64,000 nucleotides of DNA from Furcasterigmium furcatum. Its lineage: Eukaryota > Ascomycota > Sordariomycetes > Glomerellales > Plectosphaerellaceae. Every line of letters starts with the position of its first letter. The stretch's first letter is position 1. The position numbers and the translations under genes are program-made. The stretch is taken from contig BCIA01000006.1 of the NCBI GenBank assembly GCA_001599815.1, positions 312,961 through 376,960 on the forward strand, given 5' to 3'. Shown piece after piece: positions 34,101 to 44,441 of the stretch. The notes beneath the pieces are model-generated. The model made no database searches and was not told the origin of the DNA. It was given only the letters and a program-made list of their open reading frames with translations.

Positions 34101-34863
34101 TCAATACGCCGCAACCTTGTGCTTCTTTCCTCCATGTGTCTTCCCTGCCGCACTCGACGCTCGATGCTTCCTGAAACCTGACATGGGCGAGCCCGGGAGA
34201 TTCGCATAATCGAGGCCAGTGGCATATCGGGACGACGTGGGCATCTTGTTTCCGCTGGACGAAGGACCGCTGTTCAGGTCATTTGGCAGCGGAGACCCTG
34301 GTATCTGCGACGCCGGGGTCGCCTCCTCATCAACTGTGCTTGAGAAACTGCTGAGGATCGAGAACCCCGAGTTCCGCCGATGTGGCAGCCGCAGATTCGC
34401 CTGGTAGCCGAACTTGCGGCTGGCTGTTCCTTTTCTTGGCTCTGTAAAAGCCATGTCGGAGACGGGCGAGCGCGCTGACGTGCGTGAGTAGACTGACAAC
34501 CCGGGGAAAGGCTTCAAACTCACCCGATCTCGTGCATCTCTCGCAGCATCCGTGAGCACATTGCTCCAAATATGACTGCTGAATCCCTATTGGGTCGTCG
34601 GGCGGGAGCTGGACGAAGTTCTCGCACCAACCGGTCTCGTTAGGCCCGTGGTTGCATTGGCAGCATGTCCAGCTGCCGCCCATGGCTTTGTACTGGCAGT
34701 TCTGCAGGGGGCAGTCCGATGCCGATGGCTGCGACGATGCATATGTGAGGTGCCTGCAGGGCGTCTCGACACCTGTGGCCAAGTCGATCATGGCCGCTGG
34801 GCAGTAGTGCCAATTGATTGACGTGTGGGAGCAGGGATGGCGGCGAGGGTGTCCGTGGCACAT
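34101..34863 (-). CDS. Cys-rich fungal protein, hypothetical
   Basis: Exons 34,863-34,524 and 34,441-34,101, joined across an 82-nt intron (donor GTGAGT, acceptor TTTACAG), give 226 residues. The first half is Cys/His-rich: GGSWTCCQC about residue 65, a WCENF, then CAHGCCERC near 105. The spacing suggests metal binding, as in unnamed fungal proteins with a W.CC.C plus C.H..C..C layout. The second half is Ser/Pro-rich and disordered-looking, ending in a Lys/His-rich basic tail (KTHGGKKHKVAAY). No signal peptide is seen. Role unknown. Confidence 0.6.
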
Positions 34864-35342
34864 GATGCGGGTGTGTCCGTCAACTTGTCAGAATGGTTTC
34901 GATGGAAAGAGTTCGGTGAGAAGAATGGTAGCTGCGCGTTCGTGCCTAGGCCATTCCATCTCGACCGTCTCCAGAAGTCGAGCTTTTATGTTCTCCCCTT
35001 TGCTCAGGGCGTCGACACCAAGTACCTCCTGGCCGGTCCTCATCGATGACCATTCTCGTGTATGTATGCGACCGATGATCCCCTCCGATGCAAGACAGTC
35101 AGACTTTGAGTTTTCTCACAGCGATGGCCCGTGGATCGGGGTTCCTCCAGCATCTGGTACATAATCTGGAAAGGAGTTGAGACATGGCACCTTGTGCCAC
35201 CGGCATCTGCCCGGCGTAACCACCCGCAACCAGGAACGGGGATTCGAGCGCTTGCTGGGGGACACCAGGGTCGCCACCAACCAGGACGCCGGCGCCGGGT
35301 CTGCGCCGCTTCATATTAAATTCAATGTTTCGGGAAGCAATA
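34864..35342. other. Intergenic, nothing recognised
   Basis: No supported gene was found here. Confidence 0.45.
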
Positions 35343-35600
35343 TTGAGTCTGTGTCACACAGGCCGACACTTCGGAACTGGGCAGTGACCCATGATGGAAG
35401 TTGGAAGACAGGGCTGGCCCAGTGCTGGCCAGGCCTCCTACGTCCTGAACAGCCTGCTGCAGAGGATCGACGCCCTGAACGGATCGAGGCTCGGGCCTGT
35501 GGTGCACGACGCCGGCCTGACCGACTGCCCGGGCGGCGGTGTCAACGTCAGGGCTGCACTTTGCGGAGGACTGGAACAATCTCGGAGCAACTTGATGTAA
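35343..35600 (+). pseudogene. Fragment of a possible small secreted-type protein
   Basis: A frame from ATG 35,388/35,391 to TAA at 35,600 gives a globular-looking segment with QASYVLNSLLQRIDAL, VVHDAGLTDCPGGGV and RAALCGG. It contains two cysteines. No start with a signal peptide is visible in frame, and a TGA lies just upstream at 35,385. This may be the last exon or a relic of a larger gene. The family is not recognised. Confidence 0.3.
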
Positions 35601-35738
35601 AATCCACGTGAATAGTATTCGACTCGATGATGGGTATCAGAAATTACATGTAAATCCCGCCACGCAAGATCTGATCACACCATCTAGAAACGGAAGACAG
35701 ACACACACTTAATTTGACGTCGCCTGCTCCGTACATGG

Positions 35739-35742
<4 letters not shown>

Positions 35743-35781
<39 letters not shown>

Positions 35782-35782
35782 T
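35743..35782. repeat. (GT)n microsatellite
   Basis: About 40 bp of GT repeats with one GTAT interruption. It ends only a few bases beyond the stop codon of the minus-strand membrane protein gene, so it lies in that gene's 3' UTR. Confidence 0.95.
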
Positions 35783-35785
35783 GCG

Positions 35786-37984
35786 TTACAGCCCCGAGCG
35801 GTGCGCGTCCTTGAGCTTGAGCATCTCCCCCTCGGGCCCGACGCCGAGGAGCGGCTGGCCCTGCCTCGTCATCTCCGAGTAGCCGTACCGCACGCGCTGG
35901 TGCTTGATCATCCTCGACACGTCGGCGGCCGACATGTGGCTCGACTCGGGCGGCAGGTCCATGAACTTGGAGTCGCGGACGACCGTAGACGCGTAGCCGA
36001 GGACCTCGGGGCCGTTCGAAAGGTGGGTGAAGATGACGCTGGCGATGCCGCTGGCGAGGAAGATGGCGCCGCAGACAAAGGCGAGGGCGACCCAGAGGTC
36101 CGAGATGCGGTATGTCTCGATCGAGGTCTGAACGACGGCTGGGGCGCTGACGTTGTGTGCGATGAAGTCGTCTTCGAGAGTGCCGTTGCTGGAGGTAGCT
36201 TCTTCTTTGGTGATGTCGTAGCTGACGAGGAGGAGATACGTGTTGATGATCTGCGAGAGGCGGCGGCTGAAGAGCAAGTTGTCGGCCTTGAAATCCCCGC
36301 CGGCCACCTCATCCACCGCATCACCCTCGATGGCCTCGCCGAGGTACCTGTACTCCAGAGCGAGGTCTGCGGTCCCCATGACCGTGGCGGCGGGAAGGCG
36401 TTTGGCCAGGTTGTCGAATTCCATGGGGAAATTGAGTGCCGAGATGAGCTCGGACGCGTGAGGCTTGCGCGAGGGCCGCTGGGCGACGGCCGTGCAGTTC
36501 TGGCGGGTCGCCATGTCGGCGCGCCTGCAGAGGACGCGCGTCTCGACGTACTTTTGCCGAACATCGCAGTACGCCGAGATGCCCGGTGCTGGTTGCATGT
36601 GGCCCTCCTCGCTCGCGATGTAGGCGTAGAAGAAGAGCCGCGTGGGGTCGGCCGGGGCCCGGGTCTCGTTCATCGCCGCGAAGATGGCCGGGCCGGTTCT
36701 TCCTTCAAGCAGAGCTCTCAGGCTACTCAGCTCGTCGCTTGCAGGAATCTGTTCGTCCCATTCCCTGTCCAGGTTCGCCTCCTGAAGCTCTTCTTCCAAC
36801 TCGACGAGCCTGGGCAACCGCGACTCCAGCCAGTCGTACTGGGTCCAGTTCACGTTGACGAATCTGTCCACCGCCATGATCCAGTTTGCCCCCAGGCTCT
36901 CGGTGGACGTGGTGGTGTCGTTGGGATCAGGTTTGAAGTGAAAGCCTTGCCAGGTGCCGTTCCTGGCGGGTTCGCCTTCGACCCAGCTCTCGGGCCGGGC
37001 ACCGCCTGTCCAGTTCCAGCTGACGTCCTCGTGAAGGATTCCCGGGAAGTACTTGGTGACGTTGTAACAGTTGAGGTCAATGTAGCTCGACTCCACCGAC
37101 ACGGTCGTGTTGCCTGCCGGGAGGCTGACCATCTGAATGCCGGTAAAGGCCGAGTACCTCTCGGTGTCCGGCGTCCACACCAGCTCCTCCCAATCCGTCC
37201 GAGGCGTGTGCATCGTCTTGTTATCGTAAGCCCCGCCAAGGAAGGGAATCTTGACGTTACCCCAGAGATCCATGGTGTCCAGTTGGGCGTACCGAGGCAG
37301 CTGCATGGAGGTGGCTAGCTGGATGGCCCTGGGGCTGAAGAACTGGGAGAAGCGGTTGCCGTCGGACGTGCTGACAAAGTACATGTCCGGAAGGCTGGTG
37401 CCTGCGCTCGTGTGACTGTAATAGGCGGTTACCGTGTCGTAAAGGGGCTCCGGGTACGTCTCGAGCACGCGCAGCAGGGACTGCGTGCCCAGAGGCGAGA
37501 AGATCCAGAGCAAGACGATACCGACGCCGAGCATGTTAAACCCGCCCAGGGTGATCTGGGTCGTGATGGCGCCTCCGAAGCTGCGACTGCCGTTGAGCTG
37601 CTCGAGAGTGCCGATGGTGGTGCCCCGCTCCAGCGTGTATCGGCCGAGCTGGTGCATGAGCCGGCCGACGATGATGGCGAAGGCGATGGGGAAGATCGAA
37701 GCGAAGGCGATGAGTCCGTTCCGCCAAGCCCAGAGCTCCTGTTCATCGACAGGCTTGCCATTGAGAAGATAGAGGCCGAGAGTGAAGCCCAGGCACACAA
37801 GCGGGATGGCGACGGCGGCGAAGTCTGTGAGCAGGACCGAGGCCGTCCTGTTGTACTTCCTCAGGTGGGCGGCGGCCTGCGACTCGTTCGAGTCGACGCG
37901 GGGGCCTGTCTTGGGGACGAACTGGGACGACGACGGGGCCGAACCCGGCGGCGTCTGATTGCCGGGATTCTTCTCGCTTTGCAT
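35786..37984 (-). CDS. Large membrane glycoprotein-like protein, hypothetical
   Basis: A single exon of 732 residues starts at ATG 37,984; the frame is open further upstream but only through TTG. The N-terminal 50 residues are polar. Three hydrophobic helices follow within about residues 50-170. Then comes a predicted luminal or extracellular domain of about 450 residues with many NxS/T sequons (for example NTTVS, NVTKY, NWTGG) and several Cys. One strong helix (WVALAFVCGAIFLASGIASVIF) sits near the C-terminus, before an 80-residue cytosolic-looking tail. This layout is common among unnamed fungal membrane proteins and resembles DUF6536 neighbours in style, but I see no shared motif. Function unknown. 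A 31-bp tandem repeat lies 205-266 bp upstream of the start. Confidence 0.7.
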   Translation of the reverse strand: MQSEKNPGNQTPPGSAPSSSQFVPKTGPRVDSNESQAAAHLRKYNRTASVLLTDFAAVAIPLVCLGFTLGLYLLNGKPVDEQELWAWRNGLIAFASIFPIAFAIIVGRLMHQLGRYTLERGTTIGTLEQLNGSRSFGGAITTQITLGGFNMLGVGIVLLWIFSPLGTQSLLRVLETYPEPLYDTVTAYYSHTSAGTSLPDMYFVSTSDGNRFSQFFSPRAIQLATSMQLPRYAQLDTMDLWGNVKIPFLGGAYDNKTMHTPRTDWEELVWTPDTERYSAFTGIQMVSLPAGNTTVSVESSYIDLNCYNVTKYFPGILHEDVSWNWTGGARPESWVEGEPARNGTWQGFHFKPDPNDTTTSTESLGANWIMAVDRFVNVNWTQYDWLESRLPRLVELEEELQEANLDREWDEQIPASDELSSLRALLEGRTGPAIFAAMNETRAPADPTRLFFYAYIASEEGHMQPAPGISAYCDVRQKYVETRVLCRRADMATRQNCTAVAQRPSRKPHASELISALNFPMEFDNLAKRLPAATVMGTADLALEYRYLGEAIEGDAVDEVAGGDFKADNLLFSRRLSQIINTYLLLVSYDITKEEATSSNGTLEDDFIAHNVSAPAVVQTSIETYRISDLWVALAFVCGAIFLASGIASVIFTHLSNGPEVLGYASTVVRDSKFMDLPPESSHMSAADVSRMIKHQRVRYGYSEMTRQGQPLLGVGPEGEMLKLKDAHRSGL

Positions 37985-39800
37985 GGCTGCTGTCAACGTC
38001 GAAAGCAAGGAAGCAAAACTGGCGTGAATGGAGGAAAGGACGGACTGCCGGGTGAAAAGAGCGACACCGGCGCAGACAGAAAACCACAGGAGCAGACCGA
38101 GATGCTGAGAAGTCGACAGTGACGGCCGTACCCTGTTGGGGCCCTCCTGGCCTTATTATATCGCAGAAACCTCTTGTCAGGCACCAGAGCACTGCATTCA
38201 TTGCCAGGGGTCAGGGGCTGCACTGCATTTATTGCCAAGTGTCAGGGGCTGCCGCCCCAGCGTTGCATCGTGTCGGGGAACGGTTCGCTCTTAGGGCTGG
38301 CCGGACTCAATCAAGGTCCAGGGCCTATCGCCATCCCGGGCAGTTGACGCATCGCGCGCAATGCTTCTCTTCTCGGCCCGGTCGTGCACCGGCCAGGCCC
38401 TGTCGCTAGAGCCTGCGCTGCTGCGTGGCCGTCTCCTACGTCCTCAGACTCCTATAATCGGGTGTCGTGGCAATGACTGGTCGTTTTGCGAGGTCTGGAT
38501 AGCGATAGAGAAAGCCGTCGACATCAAAAGTCTTGTCCCTGTCCTTAGTCGATACCATCACGGCGTAGTTTACCCTCGGCAGCTACTTAATTGGCTGTTT
38601 TAAGACGATACTATCAGTAAAGTACTCTTTTAATGTCCAGTCCTCGACCTACAAGTTTAGCTCCACCGAAAGCTATTACGGCTGGCCAGAAGATGTCTAG
38701 GTGGCTGACATTGGTATAAGCAAGAACCATCCAAGGCGGGAACGTTGATGTGAAAGGAGGCTCACGGTGTTCCAAGAGGTTAGATGAGGGTAACACCCTA
38801 CCCCACAACGGCAATGTTGGGGCCACTGCCAGCATCCGTTCAGCGGCTAGAAGCTACAGCCAGGCAAACAGGGGACTTAAAGAACCTAAGAGAGAATGGC
38901 CTCCGCTGGTCGCCGGGCCGGATTGATCCTGGAGAGCAACTTTGGTCGTGGTATAAAATCGGAGTCGAAACTAGTCGTCGCAAGGACTGCCCTCTTCCAA
39001 GCTGGCGCGAGGAGCGTCTTTCCGCGTGTTTGTTGTGAGAAGTGGCTGGAGTGGTCCTGGTTGATTTTGCCCCTGACGCACGGGCCAGGTTCAGCGGGTC
39101 GTCCCTCGCTCGGTGAGCGGACGTCGCTACTGAATCTCACCGACCGGACTTCGGACCGGAAGATCAATGGGCCGCTTCACCTCCTGCCTCCAAGTCGTGC
39201 GCGATGTTGCTGGCCATCAAGGTTCTCAAACCAAGACCTCTCGCCCTTTTATTATGAACTCGTTCGACCACCCACGTGGGCAGAAGAAGCCCAGCACGTG
39301 GTGATTCTGCATACCAAAATCCTGTGAGATTCGCCTACCTTCCTCTCTCGGTCTCCGACCATCGACGCTGACCTCTTGGCGTACAGATCACTATCGAGGC
39401 ACGTTGCCTCCGGACGGTGATCGGCATGGATGTTGACTGTTCAGTCGCGCTGCCTAGGATCTTGGCGTCCAGGAACGAGGAGCAGGAGCCACGAGGTTGC
39501 CGTCGACACGTGAGAAAACGAGGAGCTGTGAGCGGTTGATTCGCCACTCAACGGCCAGGACGACCCTCTCTCTGCTTACATGACGACCCTCGGACTCGAC
39601 GGCAAGGAATGTTTCTAGCTGCGGAGTCGAACCATCTGCTCGGTGGTAATTAGGCCTGGGAGCGGGCCCTTCCCGGCCTGTCTACATATAAGCTTGTTTG
39701 TGCCGCCTCAGTCCGAGTCATGGCCCGTTGTTCGTGCTGATCAGGTCAACCTCGCAGATCCTCTGGTTCAAGTCAATCCGGTCTCCAACAATCCTTCAAG
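37985..39800. other. Intergenic between divergent genes
   Basis: Contains a 31-bp tandem duplication at 38,189-38,250 (GCACTGCATT...TCAGGGGCT, two units). No gene was recognised. A TATAA-like ACATATAAGC near 39,683 precedes the alkaline phosphatase start by about 115 bp. Confidence 0.5.
38189..38250. repeat. 31-bp tandem duplication in promoter region
   Basis: Two units begin GCACTGCATT and end GTCAGGGGCT, with a few substitutions. They lie upstream of the gene at 35,786-37,984. Confidence 0.8.
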
Positions 39801-41294
39801 ATGCGCAGCTCTACCATGCTCGTCGGGGCCATGGCCCAGGCCGTCTTCGCCACCATCGAGCCCAAGAACTTCATCTTCATTGTTCCCGATGGTCTGGCCC
39901 CTGCCTCGCAGACCCTCCTCAGGACCTACCTGGCCATGACCGAGGGTTCCTCGACACTTCGTGCTCCCGATATCTCCGCCCTCCCTGTGGACGTCGCGAC
40001 CATTGGCAACATCCGCACTCACTCCAGCAACAACCTGGTCACTGACTCCGCTGCCGCCGGCACTGCCCTCGCCTCCGGTGTTAAGACCGAGAACGGTGCC
40101 ATTGGTGTCCTCCCTGATGGCCAGCCCGTCGGCACCATCCTCGAGGCCGCCAAGCACGCTGGTTTCAAGACCGGCCTGGTTGTGACCTCCATCATCAACC
40201 ACGCCACTCCTGCTGGTGAGTACCCGCCCCGATCAGAGAGTACCTCATCGCTGACTCCCTCCCTAGTCTACTCTGCCCACGTCAACAACCGCAATGCCCT
40301 CGCCGCCATTGCCGAGCAGCAGATCGGCTACAGCCACCCCCTGGGCCAGAGCGTCGACCTCCTCCTCGGTGGTGGCCGTTGCTACTTCAAGCCCAAGGGC
40401 GAGTCCGGCTCTTGCCGCGATGACGAGATTGACCTCTTCGGCTACGCCCGTGAGAACGGCTACTTCGTCGCCCAGAACCGCTCCGACTTCGACCAGCTGG
40501 AGCTCGGCGCCGGTGAGATCCGCCTGCCCTACGTCGGCCTCTTCAACAACGGCGATCTCAGCTACGAGATCGACCGCCAGCAGCAGCCCGAGGATGAGCG
40601 TGAGCCTTCCCTCTCCGAGATGACCATCTCCGCCCTCAACTCCCTCCACCGCGCCACCCACTGCAAGGACAAGGGCTACTTCATGCTCATCGAGGCCAGC
40701 CGCATCGACCACGCCTCCCACGACAACGACCCCGTCTCTCACCTCCACGACGTCCTCGAGTTCAACAACGTTGCCGACATTGTCATGAAGTGGATCGACG
40801 AGCACCCCGACACCGCCATGCTCGCCGTCGGTGACCACGAGACCGGTGGCATCACCCTCCCCAGCAACTACAACCCCCTTCCCCTCCAGGCCGGCAAGCA
40901 GTCCGCCGCCTTCCTCACCTCCAAGTGGAACGCCTACAGCGGCTCCGACCGCCGTGCCTACCTCGTCGACGAGATCCTCCCCTCCTACGGCATCAACGAC
41001 GCCAGCACCGCCGAGATCGATCGCCTCCTCGCCGGCAACTTCCGCGCCAACCTCGTCGCCATCTCCAACGCCCGCACCGGCATCAAGTGGTCCACCGGCG
41101 GCCACTCCGCCGTCGACACCATCCTGTACGGCTACGCCGCTGGCGAGATGGGCCGTGAGCTCCGCGCCGACTTCGCCGGCAGCTGGGACAACACCGAGAT
41201 CCCCCGCCTCATCGAGAAGGCCCTGGGTGTCGACATCGACGAGATCACGGACCTCCTCCGCGCCAACGGCACCGAGTGGATTCCCCGCAACTAA
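39801..41294 (+). CDS. Alkaline phosphatase, secreted or vacuolar
   Basis: Exons 39,801-40,215 and 40,267-41,294 give 480 residues. The 51-nt intron keeps the frame open, so an unspliced 497-residue reading also exists. It should hydrolyse phosphate monoesters at alkaline pH. Visible alkaline phosphatase motifs are IVPDG (first metal ligand), VTDSAAAGTALASG with catalytic Ser83, EASRIDHASHDND, AVGDHETGG and a C-terminal TGGHSAVD. A short N-terminal hydrophobic stretch (MLVGAMAQAVFA) can act as a signal peptide. Length fits the family. Codon use is extremely C-ending (CTC, GCC, AAC, GAC), unlike its neighbours, which suggests high expression. That bias also creates long false frames on the opposite strand. 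All catalytic elements are present. Confidence 0.93.
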   Translation: MRSSTMLVGAMAQAVFATIEPKNFIFIVPDGLAPASQTLLRTYLAMTEGSSTLRAPDISALPVDVATIGNIRTHSSNNLVTDSAAAGTALASGVKTENGAIGVLPDGQPVGTILEAAKHAGFKTGLVVTSIINHATPAGEYPPRSESTSSLTPSLVYSAHVNNRNALAAIAEQQIGYSHPLGQSVDLLLGGGRCYFKPKGESGSCRDDEIDLFGYARENGYFVAQNRSDFDQLELGAGEIRLPYVGLFNNGDLSYEIDRQQQPEDEREPSLSEMTISALNSLHRATHCKDKGYFMLIEASRIDHASHDNDPVSHLHDVLEFNNVADIVMKWIDEHPDTAMLAVGDHETGGITLPSNYNPLPLQAGKQSAAFLTSKWNAYSGSDRRAYLVDEILPSYGINDASTAEIDRLLAGNFRANLVAISNARTGIKWSTGGHSAVDTILYGYAAGEMGRELRADFAGSWDNTEIPRLIEKALGVDIDEITDLLRANGTEWIPRN

Positions 41295-42191
41295 GCGTCG
41301 GGCGAGAGATTGAGAGTGCACATCACAGCTCCGCGGAGGACCTCGTCGGCCAGCCTGTATATAATTTAATAACTATGTGAATAAACTCTTCATCAATCCT
41401 GATCTGCATTGCGATGCTCTCGTGACGGTCTCAGAATACAAAGACGGCCCAGAAATTGCCGTCCGGACCGGCCCCCTCCAGAACTGCAGAAGTCAGGAGG
41501 GAGGTGAGCTCATTTGCCTGAGGCTCTTTGAACAATCTGGCCTCACCTGGTGCTCCTCGTCCTGGACGCAACGGACAAATCGTTTGCCACTGCCCGAATG
41601 CCCAGGCTCGGCAAAAGGGGTTGGTTCTAGGCAACGTTGATCGAACCTTTTATGGTTCAACTCTTCACAACACTCCCTCGTCCCATCCTCACTGTCACTC
41701 TCCCTTCCTTCACGATGGAGTGACCCGGGCGTGTGTACGCACAGCAGATGCATTATGACTTCAAGAAGCCCGGCCTGGAACTACACTTTGCAATTTGTCC
41801 GAACGAGGTGACGCTGCTGCGCCTCCTGCTCACGTCGCCGCCGCCAGAGCCGGAGCCTGAGGAAGAGGGATTGAAGCGCCTAAATTTGCCCATCGGATGT
41901 ACCAAATTCTTGAGAGAGACAGTGAACGCGAGTCCTGATGGGCGCCCATCAAAAGAAATGCGAAAAGGGGTCCCAGTGGAGGGTGCGCCAAAAGTCTGAC
42001 CCCCACCGCGGGACGGCCCGAGGCGCCATCCCACATGCGCCAATCGTGAGGGAAGGAGCGGGAGACCTCTAAATCAATGACGGCGCGGTCCGCGATCAAA
42101 GAACGATTCATTCGCTGGAAATACAACTGGCTTGAACTGTGGAATCTAAAACCTTGGTGCCCATCTCTGGGCCCCGATTGCTACTACTGGA
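41295..42191. other. Intergenic between convergent genes
   Basis: No supported gene. It holds the 3' regions of the phosphatase and subtilase genes. Confidence 0.5.
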
Positions 42192-44441
42192 TTACAGCGA
42201 CTCGTACTCCCCAGTCACCTTGAAGGGAGTCGTCCAAGCATCCCAATTATCCGACGCCTCCGGCCGGCCAAACGGCACCAGCGCCGCGAAGCGCAGGACA
42301 TACTCGCCCTCGGCGATCTTGGTGCCGTTGGCAAGCTTGCCGAACCACCAGAACTCGCTCCTGTCATAGTTGGGCATGGCCGCGTTCCGGCCCGTGTTCA
42401 AGTTCGGGTAGTCGTTCGTCTCGTCCGGGTTCCATCCCTGATCGTCGAACCAGTTGGGTACCTGCCCCGAGCCCACCCACCACGTGCCTGAGCCGACGTA
42501 TCCGTTCCGGCCCGGGACAAGGGGCCAGGACCAGCTGCGCTCCTTCCAACCCTTCTCGAAGATGTCGTAGCGCAGCTGCCGCGTGCCCCAGCCGATGCCA
42601 GCCCAGATTCGGGGGAAGTCCTGGGCGGTGAGGTTGAAGGAGAAGGATGGGACGGAGCCGCTTCCGTGCTGAACGGGCGGGTCAAGAGATTGGATTTGAG
42701 GCTCGGCGAGGAACATCTTCTTGAAGGTGCGCTTGAGGCTGGCGCCGACGCCGAGGAAGGGGATCGCGAGACGGTCGCCGTTGGTGCCCGAGACGATGAT
42801 GTTGCCGCCGTAAAGGGGCAAGGCGGGTTTGTACCAGTCGGCCTTGTCTGGGTTCTGGAAGGACACGGTGACCTCTTTGCTGGCGCCGGGGCCCAGGGTA
42901 AATTTTCTGGGGAGGGTGGCATTGACGGAGTAGGAATTCCACTGCAAGTACATCTTCTCCTGAACAATGTTTGGGTACTGCCCATTCCCCACGGTGTTGG
43001 CGCCCATGCAGTCCTCCTTGCTGAAGGAGTACTCGACGGGCTTGTCGCTGTTGTTGATGACGGTGACCTTGTGGTAGCGGGAAAAGAACTGGGTGTCGTT
43101 GAGGGCCATCGGCTCGTATACGAGATCAGTCCTCGCGGCAAGGACACTGGTGGCGTTCACCAGGCCGCTGCCGACCTGCGCCACGGCAGCGGCTGGCTCA
43201 TCCCAGCTCCACTGGCTGACCTTGCGAACGTTGGACACGAGGCGGTTGTGCATGAACTTGGCAAAATCGGCGCCGTGCTGCGTGTTGCGGCCGCCGAACT
43301 GGCCGATGTAGAGCGCCGCGACTCCGGCGAGGTACGGCGTCGCCATCGAGGTGCCGCTGTACACGGCCCAGCCGTGGTTGAACACGGTGCTGTAGATGTT
43401 GACTCCCGGGGCGCCGACGTCGGGCTTGAGCTGCAGGTCGAGGAGCGGACCCCACGAGGTATCCCACGAGGGAATGGGGACGTCTTGTTCCAGGTTATTC
43501 CCGCCCGTGTCGATGTTCGCGACCGCTATAACGCCTCTGGCACTGGAAGGTGACAATGCGCGGAAAGGCCCGCCGTCGCCACCGTTACCGATGGACACGG
43601 TGATGACGACGCCCTTGTTGGCGAGACGAGTCGCAACCTCCTCCAAGGCTCCCTCGGCCCAGCCGGCGCGGAGGCCGATGCTCGCCGTGATGATGTCTAC
43701 GCCCTGCTCGTATGCGGCCAGGAAGGCGTCGATGTTGATGGCCTCGTCCGTGCCACTCCACCCAAACGTCTTGTATGCGTAGATCGTGGCCTCCGGGGCG
43801 ACGCCGCTCCAGTTCTCACCCTGGCCGGCGACAATACCAGCCACGTGGGTGCCGTGGTCCTGCACGCCCATGGGATCGCTGTCAGGCTCCCTGGGTCCCC
43901 TGGGCCAGTCGCCATCGCCAGCAAAGTCGCATCCGCCGGCGACCTTGAATCCGGGCCCGAACCCGCCTCCCAGGTCGGGGTGCGTGTAGTCGACGCCCGT
44001 GTCGATGACGGCAACCTTGGCGCCTTTGCCCTTGATGCCCTTTTGATGGAGCGCCCACACGCCGGTCGCGTTGTGCACGTCGAACTGGTTGGGGTCGAGA
44101 TCCGACCCGGGCGGCAGGTCGGTCGAGTTCGAGCTGTGGACCGCGTCCCTCGCAACGGCCCTCATCGGCTCGTACAGGCGGTTGGGCCAGACGTTGGCGA
44201 CCTCGGGCAGAGATCGGAGCTCCTCGAGCGTGTGCTGTCCGCCCTCGATGTTGGCGCCGTTGAAGATGTCGCTCTGGAAGTCCCGCACCACCTTGATGCT
44301 GGCGTCGCGGGAGAACAAGTCGCGCTTGGTGATGCCCTGCCTGTACTCTACGATGTAGCTGGATGGCTTCGCAAAGTCAAGATCGGCGCCGAGGGCAAGC
44401 CCGGCGGCCGCCAGCAGGCGAAGAGCGGCGTGCGACAGCAT
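42192..44441 (-). CDS. Secreted subtilisin-like serine protease (S8)
   Basis: A single exon of 749 residues. I chose ATG 44,441 over the upstream in-frame start at 44,480 because it puts the hydrophobic signal peptide (LRLLAAAGLALG) at the N-terminus. An I9-type propeptide-like region follows (residues 27-90). The S8 domain has catalytic Asp147 in VIDTGVD, His196 in DHGTHVAG, the oxyanion Asn in SIGNGGDG and Ser365 in SGTSMATPYLAG. The C-terminal 300 residues resemble the beta-rich Fn3-like region of the larger fungal subtilases (Vpr/minor extracellular protease type). A PA insert is not evident. All catalytic residues are intact, so an active extracellular endopeptidase is expected. Confidence 0.92.
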   Translation of the reverse strand: MLSHAALRLLAAAGLALGADLDFAKPSSYIVEYRQGITKRDLFSRDASIKVVRDFQSDIFNGANIEGGQHTLEELRSLPEVANVWPNRLYEPMRAVARDAVHSSNSTDLPPGSDLDPNQFDVHNATGVWALHQKGIKGKGAKVAVIDTGVDYTHPDLGGGFGPGFKVAGGCDFAGDGDWPRGPREPDSDPMGVQDHGTHVAGIVAGQGENWSGVAPEATIYAYKTFGWSGTDEAINIDAFLAAYEQGVDIITASIGLRAGWAEGALEEVATRLANKGVVITVSIGNGGDGGPFRALSPSSARGVIAVANIDTGGNNLEQDVPIPSWDTSWGPLLDLQLKPDVGAPGVNIYSTVFNHGWAVYSGTSMATPYLAGVAALYIGQFGGRNTQHGADFAKFMHNRLVSNVRKVSQWSWDEPAAAVAQVGSGLVNATSVLAARTDLVYEPMALNDTQFFSRYHKVTVINNSDKPVEYSFSKEDCMGANTVGNGQYPNIVQEKMYLQWNSYSVNATLPRKFTLGPGASKEVTVSFQNPDKADWYKPALPLYGGNIIVSGTNGDRLAIPFLGVGASLKRTFKKMFLAEPQIQSLDPPVQHGSGSVPSFSFNLTAQDFPRIWAGIGWGTRQLRYDIFEKGWKERSWSWPLVPGRNGYVGSGTWWVGSGQVPNWFDDQGWNPDETNDYPNLNTGRNAAMPNYDRSEFWWFGKLANGTKIAEGEYVLRFAALVPFGRPEASDNWDAWTTPFKVTGEYESL

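Noticed and set aside
35714..37318. 534-codon plus-strand frame
   Set aside because: It lies entirely antisense to the 732-residue membrane protein, whose helices and sequons are coherent. The plus frame is low-complexity Val/Asp/Gly and starts in the GT repeat.
40263..41321. 352-codon minus-strand frame opposite the alkaline phosphatase
   Set aside because: A shadow of the strongly C-ending codon use of the phosphatase. Composition is repetitive Val/Gly/Asp without a domain.
42666..43553. 295-codon plus-strand frame
   Set aside because: Antisense shadow of the subtilase gene, which has a full catalytic triad.
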